Assembly (NCBI GenBank): GCA_036939755.1
Contig: JALLAZ010001098.1
Span: forward strand, 1-14,627
From: Stephanodiscus triporus
Lineage: Eukaryota > Bacillariophyta > Thalassiosirophyceae > Thalassiosirales > Thalassiosiraceae
Length of the DNA: 14,627 nt
Direction: 5' to 3'
Below, one piece after another: positions 1 through 9,503 of the stretch. The notes under the pieces were generated by a model. The model did not search any database, was not told where the DNA came from, and worked only from the letters and a program-made list of their open reading frames with translations. The position numbers and the translations under genes were made by a program. The number at the start of each line of letters is the position of its first letter. Position 1 is the first letter of the stretch.

Positions 1-228
1 TGCGCAAAGAGAGGACTATTTATTTACTACGTAAGTACTCTAGCTATTTTTTTTTTCGAAGTGAGCGTTTTAGCTACTTAAGCTAGATAGAGTGGGTCTT
101 CCAGGAAAATTATCCATCCTCCCATAATTAATCTATCCGATTGATTGCCAAATAATAGATGTTAGTGTTAGTGTTGCTAGTCCTAAGGATGCACACGGCA
201 TCTTACCAGTTATGCAGACCCATGGAAT

Positions 229-495
229 TGTCTATGTTTGACGATGAAAATGCTGTTGTTGTCTATTTTTGACAACAGTATGGGGGCTCTAAGTGCATCT
301 ATGGTTTGATGTTGCCAGTTGATGTTGTGCATCAATGCATAATGCTGTAGCTCATGTGCATGCGCACAACAGCTCTTGTCTCGTGCCTTTGCACACGAGA
401 TCTCCCTTGTCGACTTAATTGTCTGTGTTGGCTAAAAGTAAATAACTAATAATGTCTATGTTGATATTTGTAGTTGTTGTTGTGTCTATGCTTGA
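229..495. repeat. Degenerate TGTCTATGYTTGA interspersed repeat
   Basis: A 12-13 bp motif close to TGTCTATGCTTGA recurs at about 229-241, 260-272, 453-464 and 483-495, in a background rich in TTG/GTTGTT. Spacing is irregular (about 31, 193 and 30 bp), which suggests a decayed minisatellite or two duplicated pairs rather than a regular array. No function can be assigned. Confidence 0.45.
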
Positions 496-878
496 CTCAA
501 TGCACATGATCTGTTTGCCGACTTTGTGTTGCAATCATGTTGTTGTTGTGTACCTCGTCACTGCTCTCATGTGATGTGATAGTTATGCACTTGCACACAG
601 GAACTAGTCATTGATTATCATTGTTCATCACTGGCTGCCTGGTTGACGTGGCTGAATGGCCGATTTGGCACGGAGGCTGCCGAGCGGACAGCTCCCATGC
701 CGGCAAGGATGCTCTTCCTCACTCTTTGGGAAAATATTGCCAATTTTCCAGTATGTAGCCTATGTATTCCTATGTAGGATGCAACCCACAACTACGAAAA
801 AAGGCTGTTGACGCGTCGTGACCTGAATGGTTGATCGCGGCTGCCATGGTGACAGGCCGTGGTGGGCACGCCGTCAAT

Positions 879-892
879 CCTAACCCTAACCC
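879..892 (-). repeat. Short interstitial telomere-like island (CCTAACCCTAACCC)
   Basis: The + strand reads CCTAACCCTAACCC, slightly more than two telomere hexamers, preceded by the near-match AAT. It has the same C-strand orientation as the long tract at the right edge. It is too short to be a telomere; it could be a relic of break repair or chance within a repeat-rich flank. Confidence 0.6.
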
Positions 893-1734
893 GCCATCAT
901 TGTCTTGCGCTTCCAGGTTGAGTGCGCAAGGGATCGACAAAGGCAGCAATGGTGACAACGGTGATGAGTGAAAAGGATATGCTGGTCACACAAATCATGA
1001 AGAGAGATGTGGAAAATTAAGCAAATTGTGAAAAGAGATGTGTGTAAATTATTTTGTTAGCGTTTTGTTAGCTTAGTCCCAGAAGCGGCAAAAAGATTTT
1101 TTTTAGAAATTCATTTCAATGACTCTGATTGCGATGCTTCTAACAAGGGCTAAGGGAATGCTCTACAAAAAAGAAAATTGTGGCTACGACACTAGCTCAT
1201 AGCCTCTACTTGAAGACACTGTCTTTGCCTTATCAAAATTCGGCCATTATCTAGTGATTTAGCGTACCCCAACCAAGGCGAGTTGTGTGTAAATTGGACA
1301 AAAAACTAAGGCCCGTCTTGATGGGTTTTTTAAGGCAATATTTGGAGGCTATATTTGTTGATATTTCTGTCTGTTGTCCATATATTAACCAAATATTGCC
1401 TTACCAGCAAAAGATAAAATATCGCCTTATCGTACTTATAGGTAGGTAGGTACTGTTTGCGAACACTGTGTCAACCATGGTGTCAAGTGGCTTTGGCCCT
1501 TACCATGGCCAGTGGCATGTCAATGCCCCAACTAATTGCATAGGTGCCATCCCCACACCATGGGCGATGACGATTGTGCTTGGTTTGGTCTTTGATACCC
1601 TCCACGGCACAAGTAGTTGGCTCCGTTTCGGCAGAGATGGGAGTTGAAGAACACTAAGATAGATCAGTGAGGCATTCAACAATTAACAAGAATGGAGGGG
1701 GGGCAAGGATGGGGGGGCAGCGAGACGACACGGT

Positions 1735-2050
1735 GAGTGGCGGCAACAATGGCAATGGCAACGATATTTACAAGGCGTGAAAATGATGGCGGCAATGGCA
1801 GCAACGGCAACAACGATGACGGCGATGGCGACAGCGACAGCGACAACCCGGTGATGTGAAGTGATGTGAACAACTACGGTGGCAATGATGGCGACAGCAA
1901 TCGTGGTGTGGCGGCGGCTGCGGCGACAACGATGGCAGCGGAAATTGCGTCAGCAATAACAGCGGCGACAACGCTGGCGGTGGCGGCAGTGGCGGCGGCA
2001 GCAACGGCAACAAAAGCAACAACAACATGGTGACAGAGACGGTGTCGTCG
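1735..2050. repeat. Imperfect GGC/AAC/GAC triplet array
   Basis: The + strand is dominated by triplets of the form GGC, AAC, GAC and ATG (for example repeated GGCAAC and GGCGAC), giving strong G+A bias on one strand. Six-frame reading gives only low-complexity peptides (Ser/Pro/Leu/His/Cys on the minus strand), with no conserved motif. It resembles the Asn/Gly/Asp-rich codon runs inside the neighbouring TAF2 gene, but nothing shows it is an exon. I treat it as an expanded, diverged trinucleotide satellite. Confidence 0.6.
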
Positions 2051-2120
2051 CACCAACCATGACTACAATGACATGATGACGGGCCGGCGGCCGGCGGCGT
2101 GCGGCGTCGGAGGTCCAATA

Positions 2121-2143
2121 TTAAGGGTAAGGGTTAGTAAGGG
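2121..2143 (+). repeat. Short interstitial telomere-like island (TTAAGGGTAAGGGTTAG)
   Basis: The sequence TTAAGGGTAAGGGTTAGTAA followed by GGG consists of degenerate TTAGGG units in G-strand orientation, opposite to the island at 879-892 and to the right-edge tract. It sits just inside the right end of the putative element at 1316-2215. Confidence 0.5.
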
Positions 2144-2215
2144 TGGTATCTACTTAGTGTAGGTATGTACAAAATATCGCCTCCGAAATATCGACCAAAT
2201 GTCGCCATAAACCCC

Positions 2216-2466
2216 CTGAAAATCAATCAATTGCTGAGCCACAGAATGGGGGGTGCCATAAACTACTAAGGTTGGTAGTTTGGTCGTGGCCTTCCTAAAA
2301 GCTGAGTGAAATAAGAAATAAGCTCCTCCAATGGGTTGCCAATTGAGGTCAAATGTACAGTAGGTACAATAGGTAGTTAGGATAGTAAATACCTACCATT
2401 GTCCTGCGTACAATCGTGTTTGAGGGATTTGGTACCATAAAATTAATACGAAAGAGAAACAAACTC
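2216..2466 (+). promoter_or_regulatory. Presumed 5' flank of the TAF2 gene
   Basis: This 250 bp gap precedes the first plausible TAF2 start codon. It contains repeated GTAGGTA-like words (about 2358-2398) and is AT-rich. The reading frame is open upstream to a GTG at 2416 but has no earlier ATG, so this is most likely promoter and 5' leader. No canonical TATA or Inr element stands out clearly enough to call. Confidence 0.3.
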
Positions 2467-5400
2467 ATGTGGCCGACACAAAAAATGGCATCCTCGTCGA
2501 CTGCCGCATCCACCCATAGGCATGGTAGCCGCTCGATGTTTTTCCCGTCCTCCAAAATCAAACTGTTGCATCAACGCACGTCCCTGTCGCTGGCATTCGA
2601 TCGAGAGAGGGGATGGGGGTACCAAGGGGAAACTGCCATGTACATTGTTGCGATTGATGCCAAATCTAACGACAATTCTAATGCCAATGATAGTGGCACA
2701 AATGAAGAGAACGACAAGATGTCACCAGCCAACGACAGTTTGTCGTGTAAGACAAAGAGCGGGTCTGCTACTGCCGGCGCTACTTCCCTCGATGGGGATG
2801 GTAAGTCGACGATCGAGTTAGCATTGCACCTGCGCGATGGATGCTGCCGAGTGGACTCCGTTGAGATATTTTGCGCAGCCGTTGCGTCCTGTCCAGCAAC
2901 AGCGACAGCGTCAACAGCGACGGACGAAAACAATAATGATATGGACGTTGACAAGGACGAAGCACCGACCACTGCAACACCTGCATCAGCAACCAGGACA
3001 GGCGAAACTAATTGTCATCAACAACAACATCAGAAACAGCAGCAACATCGCTTGCACCCCCTACCCCAACGCTCAATTACGTTCGCACATCTTGATCCTC
3101 TCAGCATTTTCATGACACGTCCCTCCCCCGCTGCTCCCATCCTCACGGGTGCCGTTGGTTTGCATCTGGTCGAGGAAGATGGTGGCAGTGGTGGTGGTGG
3201 TGGTGGAAAAAATAACGGAAATGGCAACAGCAATAGCAACTCTACCAAAGAAGGCAAATATCATCTTGACGGTGATGCCACCGCCACGACGGAGGATGAC
3301 AGGGAGCAGCAACGAAAAACAATAACAGAAGCAAGGACGCGCCGATACGAGGCGGATGCACACGCCACTCGCTGCACTAAGGGTATGACCTACAGCCTGC
3401 GCGCTGCAAGCATATCGAGCGCCTTGGGGGAATTGCGCATTACCATCGCTCCTTCAACAAGAACAGTGACACCAAACAAAAACGGAGCGGATGATGATCA
3501 TCTTCATCTTCGGCCACCTGGATCGGAAGCAGAGGCCTATCGATGTTGGAAGGAAGATTTGCTATTATCATCATCCTCCTGCGGTTCGACTGTTACCACT
3601 GCTCCTGCCGGCGAAACGGCGCAGGGGATGATTGAAAGCAAGGCCAACGCTCACATGATTCGCCACAGATGCCAAAAGCGGAGGGAGCTGCGTCTCGATC
3701 AAGTGGCCAAATCATTGGCGGAAGCTACCGCGACTATGTCTACATCATTGCCGCCGTCATCGTCCAAGAACAATACGAATGTCACTAACACGGAAGAGGA
3801 GGAGACGAAAGAAATATGGCCGCTCTCCGCTGCAATGAAGATTGTTGTTCGATTTTCGATATCACGCACCTCCTCCTCCTCCACTCATATAAACCACCGC
3901 CTGCATCTGGGTGGGATCAACTTTATAGCTCCTCCTCCTCAGAAAAGAGGAGATCCAGCCATGAATATTCATCCATGTCTTTCCACCCCCCATGTATACA
4001 CCACAAGCGGCACGCACGGCGATCATCAGGGCGTACGATCGTGGTTGCCAACACTCGACTCCGCATCGCCCAAACATCGTGCATCACACGAGCTCATGAT
4101 CAAGGTAACATCGACCAAAGACGAGGGATTGTGGCCCGTCGCTTCGGGTGAAGATTTTGGTCATAATTTGTCAGTGTCTCATCCGATACTTCTTCAGCTC
4201 GGGAAGAATGATGATGATGACGATGATGATACATTCAGGCAATTCATGATGAAGCAGGAGGAGAAGATGAATGATGAGAAGGAGGATGCTATAATGATGA
4301 TGACATCAACGTTGTATAAAAAAGGAGTAATAGAAGCTGAGTCGGCGTGGAATACATTAGAGGGGGGCATTGCCGACGTCTTGGGCCGTCGTCACGCTAG
4401 ATTCATCAATGACTTTTTCTATCCAGACAACAAGTCAACCATTAGTAGCAGTACTATCTCACCATCGTCTGGTCTGGACTCCACCTCCTCCTCATCTATT
4501 TCGGGACTCAACTCAGAAATGATGGCTCAAATAATGCTTCGCCATAACCTCATCCGCCCCATCTACGTGACATCCGTCTTCTCCTCCCTCACATGGCTGC
4601 CATGTCCGTCGCGCTCAATTGGATTCGCCGTTGGTCCCTTTGTCACGCTTTTTGATCCGGAATACTTTCGATTGTCGTCGGAGGATGACGCTGATGATGA
4701 TGACAGTGATGAGGACGATGACGACCATTCAAATAGTGAGAGGAGGAGGAGAAGGTTGTCGATGGATGATGGGGATGATGCCATTCATGCTCAGAGAGGT
4801 GTCGGGCCATCAATTTCGTCTTCTCATCCTCCTCTCTCTTTACGTGAAACAGCACATGAGTTGGGAGAGGGTATTCGACAACTCTACTTTGCCCCGCAAG
4901 ATGATCGACGTTGGATCCATGAGGATGCAAATGACATATTCATATTTGGTAAACTGCTTGACACTGGTTATTGTCCTCAGCGTCAACTTCGTCCGAAGTT
5001 ATCCCTGGCAAAGCTGCAAGATAGACAACAATTGGAGGGAAGTATCCACGCCTCGACCATTGGAGTTCCAAATCGCGCATTATCACTTATGCGGGACGTG
5101 TTGGCGTTGCCCGCCTATCGCACTTCTTCCTACACGCAAATATGGATCCCCTATGCGCAATGGTCGGGAGATAGCTGCGGGGGTAACATGGTTGGATGTC
5201 CAGAAGTGGGGGGGTGTAACACCTTTCTTGGTGGTGCCATCATGGATAGCACGCTGTTGCCGCCGCCTGGGATGCGACTGCCATACTACGAAGGAGGAAA
5301 ATATCTCCAATTCCTACAAGCGAGGAATGCCATTCGTGGATGGGTACGCACAGCATTGCCTTTGGGATCCGACGACGATGTAGGTCAGGGCTATCTGCAT

Positions 5401-8400
5401 GCTTTGATTGAATCATTCCTCATGAGTTTGTACGAACGTTGCCATGGCGCATTTGGAGAAGGGGGGGGGAAAGGCTCCTTCTATTACACGAAGCGGTATG
5501 CCATATCCTCCGGTTTGAACTCTCCCAACCTTGACTTCTTGCCTCTTGTCAATATAGAGGACGATGAGATTATTGGTGGAGGATTAGGGGCGATTGCCAT
5601 CGGTGCGTTATTATTTCGTTAGTTCCTTTCAATTGAACGATGTATATTTGTTGGGTTGTGTTACTTTTATTATTTGTTATCCCGCTAATGCCGCCCACTA
5701 CATCCAATGGCATTCCAGAGGACCGTGGGAACGAACACCTGTGGCGGTCTACCAATAATGGAACAGAAACGCACACAAGCGCAATTGATGAATTTGTCAT
5801 AGGACAACTGCAAGCGAAAGATTTCATTGACGCATTGGAGAGGACAGATGTTATGTCTGCGGTGCCTCTGCCGTCGGCGGGATGGCTAGGATCACATCAG
5901 TCGGCCACGTTTTTATCCCATAATAGTGCATCGTCCACATCTTTGGGATGCGGAGCATTGGATCTTGTCCATCCAATGGGGGGTCAGATGTATCGAGCGA
6001 CAAAAGCAATACTTCTCAGCAAAGTTTACGAAGGACGCGCTGGCATTTCTAATTTCACTCGAGTCGTTCGTGCCGCATTCGTCGCATCCTTTCTCAGAGA
6101 TGCCGGTTTTTCTCAAGTGAAGTTACCCTATGATGATAAGAGCGAAAGTCAAGAAAACGGACATGCAATAGTGCGGCATCCTTTTGTTGTGTGCGTAGAT
6201 GAGATCATAAAAAAACAGGCGATAACACATGCTATTTTTACTCGTGCACTGAGGTGAGTCGCTTTCATATCATAGATCATCTCATTTTTATTGCTGCTTT
6301 CCTTCCGTCATAACTTAATCGCTGAAATTAATCTAGATTAATGTCTGGGCCAATTCATGAGGCCTACCTCCGCGGTAATCTTGTTGATATTGGAAAGGAT
6401 TATAACAGTCGTCCTGAGCAACTAAGGCCGGAGGGTTTTCCAAATTCGTACGTGCGAGGCGCAAGTGGACTCTACTTGAGGGTGGGTGTACACATAGAGG
6501 CCGCTGATGGTTCTTCGGCGCAATCCACATCAGCGGCACCACAAAGTGCTGCGTCAGTGAAAGGAACTCACTTGCATGTTGTTGCAGAACCTGTTATTGC
6601 AGAGGGCGGATCTGCTTTTGGGGGTCCTGTTACTCTTCGTGTCATCGAAAATGAAGGTCAGTGCAGAGAAAGTCATCAACTGAATGGTCGTAATTGTGCA
6701 TCGTTCTAACAGCCATATCTATATCTAAATGCTTTGAATCTCTCCTCTTTGGTGCTCAGGCCAGTGCCGAGAGTTCATCAAAACCATCCCGGAAGACGGT
6801 AGTAGGGTAGAATGGGGTCCGGTGTTTCTGCATGCCAGGCCAGTAACCACAGCCAAGCAGCAACAAGCCGCAAGCGGAATATCTGAAGCTCCTCCTGCAA
6901 TAGCTGCTGGAAATGCTGCATCTGGGGCTGGTGATGAAATCATAGGCAGCACAGCTTTTACTAATGATCAACTTCACAAGGGGGGGTTTCAGGCACTGGA
7001 ACTCATCCGCATCACTAATCCTACACCGCTTCTTTGGGTGAGAGTAGATTCTCAAGGCCTTTACAATGGTAGATTGAATATATTTCAACAAGACGCATGC
7101 TTAGCGGAACAATTATTTCACGATGGAGATGCCGCGGGGCAGGTTGAAGCTATCAGAGCTTTGGCTGAGCGACCTTTCAAAATTCAAGGGGTTTCCAAGT
7201 TGACGAATGTGCATGACGTCCCAATCGCAGAGCTGCCTGTACGGGTGCTTGGGGACTGCCTCCGTGGTTCCGTTGCACTGCATTGTGATTTGCCCCACAA
7301 CCCTGCGGTGCGAGCACAAGCAGCACTCGCAATCGCCCAATGGCAAAACAACAAAGCACCCGAATCAAGAGATGTCGTCGGAGGCAGTGCGTGGCTAGGC
7401 CTTGACCTTCTCATTCAATACTTTAGGGAGCGGTTTTATTGTAATGGGGTGGTTATGCCTAATAACTTCAGACGTATATTACTTCACAAGAATATTGCTG
7501 GAGTTGCCAGCGGAGGAGATTTTACCTCAGATGGCGGCTACCAGTACCTTGATGCACTACTAGACAAAGAAGAGCGAAAAAGTGCCATCGAATTTGCAGA
7601 CGAGATCGAAGTTGAGGAAGACGAAGAGTATCGAGTCCGTTCTGCTTGCGTAACAGCCATTGCTTCCATCCGCGCACAAGATGGTATGACGCCTAACGCA
7701 GTGGTGACATTTATGGAAGAAGTACTTTTATCTGGTGACAAGGCTGCTGTTGGCAGTCTACTTCTACCGGAGGAAGAGGAGCAATTGAACAAAAAGCAAG
7801 ACCAGGCGCTTGATGATGAGGTTAACTACAGCCGACGAATAATTGGCCCCAATGATGACGATGTCTCCAACTTTCCTTACGTTTCGGTTTCGCTTGTTGC
7901 AGATGCGTTACTTGCACTTTGTTATATCCATATCCGCCCGCAGTGTGACTTTGACCCAACGACTGGTAGACCAGCAAATACCAAATCAGACCATCCTATT
8001 CTACCTTTGATGGAATTGTGTCTTGATTGGCTCGACTGGGATTTAGAACGCATGCGACTGCGCGCGAAGACGAACAAATCCAACCCATGTGGCGCTGGTG
8101 ATGCGTGCTACAATAGTGTAGCGCCATCTGCCATAACGGCACTATGCCATATGGCCCTTCTCATGCAGATCACTACACCCACCCCTGTTTCTGATGACTT
8201 TAGCCCTCCGATTTCTGGAGGAGATGACTCTGCATTTGCCCCCAAACGGAAGCTTAAAGAAAAAGAATTGGACAAAGCCGCGACGTCGCAATTCTACATA
8301 GATATCTTCGATGATGATTTGGTGCGAGGCGATGCGATTCGTGCTGCAGCTGCCCAGTCGGTGATATGCATATGCTGTGCTGCTGACAGAAACGAAGTAT

Positions 8401-9418
8401 TGAAGAAAGAGCCATTGGGACTTTTGGTTTCTTTAGAATTCTTATTGGACCGCATCCTTGGTATGTTATTCTATTGCTAATTATGGATCCTTACTAACAA
8501 AAAAAATCTCACTCACTGCTTGCGGCAAAAGAACCAATGATTTCTCCAGGCCTCCGCCTGACCCTCGCATTGCTCATGCTCGATGCATGCACTGGTAAGA
8601 TCTGCTCACAACAACGTGTCGGAAGCTTTTGTGGACAGAATCGATTATGTGGATCAGGCACGAGATTCATGAACGGGCCGCTGGGTGCAAGCTACGGTGG
8701 TGATAATGGGAGTGCCCTGCTATTGACTGTGTCTGACGTTACCTATCCAGCAGCCAATGCTGTCAATGATGGTGCCCGCAGAGGGCTGCGCCTGTTGAAA
8801 CACAAACATAAGGATGCATCCTACACTAGCCAAACAATTGTGAGAGTTGCCAAATTCGCAAGCAAGCTATGGCGAACAATCAACGGAGAATCAATCTCTC
8901 CTTCTAAAAATTCACAATGCGAACCTGCAGGTGTTTGCGCACATGACAATAATTTGCGATGTTCATTGGTTGCTTTGTGGCAATGGATGTGGCCCGATCA
9001 TTGCTATCATTTTTTACGCACTCAGTCTTGGCTTGCAATGGAAGGAACCCCTCAGTATTACTCCATGGGACTTAATCATGTCATGAAGACAACCGCAGAA
9101 GAAAAGGAAGCCGCTCGCTTAGAGGATGAGGCATTAGAACCGCTTATAAAGGTGGTAAAGGATGAAATTGATCGTCAGAAATGGAGGGGAGAGATGGCCG
9201 GCAACGCCTACCAGTGTTTCAAGAACACCAAGGGTAATATGAATCTTACTGAAGCTGGCCAGCCCTTGCCTATCGTAGAGAAAGATGCTGCTTGGAAATT
9301 GGGTGGATGGGTTGCAAGCACAGCTCAGCAGAGACGATCTCAGGGAGCAGATGGAGGCTCTGCTGTGACGAAGATTCGACTTATGATCAAAAGCAGCGGT
9401 GCTGGAGATGATTCATAG
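2467..9418 (+). CDS. TAF2: TFIID subunit TAF2 (M1-aminopeptidase-like), five exons
   Basis: Five exons (2467-5602, 5719-6253, 6337-6656, 6760-8460, 8550-9418) join in frame to 2186 codons. TAF2 is a nuclear scaffold of general factor TFIID that contacts core-promoter DNA near the initiator. Family resemblance seen: an N-terminal beta-strand block with KLLHQ (about residues 31-60); a WLPCPS...FAVGPF block (about 709-725; GPF is a TAF2/M1 landmark); the aminopeptidase-like segment before residue 1046; PLLWVRVD (about 1420-1427) followed by Ala-rich HEAT-like helices; and a C-terminal helical tail (WQWMWPDH). No HExxH zinc motif is present, as expected for a non-catalytic TAF2. It is much longer than the roughly 1200-1400 residues usual for TAF2, because exon 1 carries Asn, Gln/His, Gly, Ser and Asp runs between conserved blocks. 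ATG 2485 (A at -3, G at +4) is an equally good start. A long G run near 5461 is a frameshift risk. Confidence 0.85.
5603..5718 (+). other. TAF2 intron 1 (116 bp)
   Basis: Donor G|GTGCGT and acceptor TTCCAG|AG, with a T-rich tract and a CTAATG branch-like word before it. It is phase 1: the last base of exon 1 (G) joins AG to make a Glu codon and continues as DRGNEH. Without removal, exon 1 stops at TAG 5620-5622. Confidence 0.8.
6254..6336 (+). other. TAF2 intron 2 (83 bp)
   Basis: Donor GAG|GTGAGT and acceptor ATCTAG|ATT. It is phase 2: AG plus A gives Arg, and translation continues LMSGPIHEAY. A stop (TGA 6255-6257) follows at once if the intron is retained. Confidence 0.8.
6657..6759 (+). 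other. TAF2 intron 3 (103 bp)
   Basis: Donor AAG|GTCAGT and acceptor GCTCAG|GCC after a pyrimidine-rich CTCTCCTCTTTGG tract. It is phase 1: G plus GC gives Gly, continuing QCREFIKTIPEDG up to the next exon's main frame. Retention would hit TAA at 6707-6709. Confidence 0.8.
8461..8549 (+). other. TAF2 intron 4 (89 bp)
   Basis: Donor TTG|GTATGT and acceptor TCTCCAG|GC. It is phase 1: G plus GC gives Gly, reading DRIL-G-LRLTLALL, which keeps a helix continuous as expected for HEAT-like repeats. Retention would stop at TAA 8478-8480. Confidence 0.8.
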
Positions 9419-9503
9419 AGTAATATTTGTGCCTATTCGTAACAAGTCTAAGATATAAATCTACAACGTTGCGTATTTTTTTGGATTGGAAGGCATATTG
9501 TTA

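Larger units (their letters stand above)
1..1300. other. Intergenic region, no gene recognised
   Basis: This stretch is AT-leaning non-coding DNA. No open frame has an ATG, reasonable length and protein-like composition. Positions 220-620 are TTG/GTT-rich and contain a degenerate minisatellite (listed separately). A telomere-like island lies at 879-892, and an isolated AAATATTGCC motif at 732-741 matches motifs clustered further right. I looked for tRNA-like cloverleaf arms and found none. It may hold upstream regulatory DNA or a decayed repeat, but nothing in the sequence proves either. Confidence 0.6.
1316..2215. mobile_element. Putative non-autonomous element with degenerate inverted ends
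   Basis: The left end reads roughly GATGGGTTTTTTAAGGCAA, followed by TATTTGG. The reverse complement of the right end reads about CAGGGGGTTTATGGCGACA followed by TTTGG, so the two ends match imperfectly in inverted orientation. Inside, AAATATCGCC-type motifs lie at 1391-1400, 1417-1426, 2172-2181, 2186-2195 and 2197-2206, and in reverse at 1334-1343 and 1347-1356. A perfect 14 bp inverted pair (1332-1345 with 1389-1402) could form a hairpin. The middle is a GGC/AAC triplet array. No transposase frame is present. I could not identify a clean target-site duplication, so the exact borders and the mobile-element reading are tentative; a locally duplicated low-complexity spacer is the alternative. 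Confidence 0.35.

Noticed and set aside
770..958. A 62-codon minus-strand frame
   Set aside because: Part of it translates the telomere-like island (GLGLGL) and no conserved motif is present.
1768..2118. A 116-codon minus-strand frame rich in Pro/Leu/His/Cys
   Set aside because: It is only the complement of the GGC/AAC triplet array, low complexity with no motif.
4619..5383. A 254-codon plus-strand frame overlapping TAF2 exon 1
   Set aside because: It is a shifted-frame shadow made open by GATGAT-type acidic codon runs. The main frame carries the conserved TAF2 blocks.
2467..5602. Active M1 aminopeptidase rather than TAF2
   Set aside because: No HExxH zinc-binding motif occurs in any of the five exons, and the HEAT-like tail with PLLWVRVD fits TAF2.
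5640..5718. Signal-peptide-like start (MYICWVVLLLLFVIPL) suggesting a separate secreted gene at 5640-6257
   Set aside because: This hydrophobic stretch is the T-rich 3' part of TAF2 intron 1. Splicing at 5602/5719 restores the TAF2 frame exactly.
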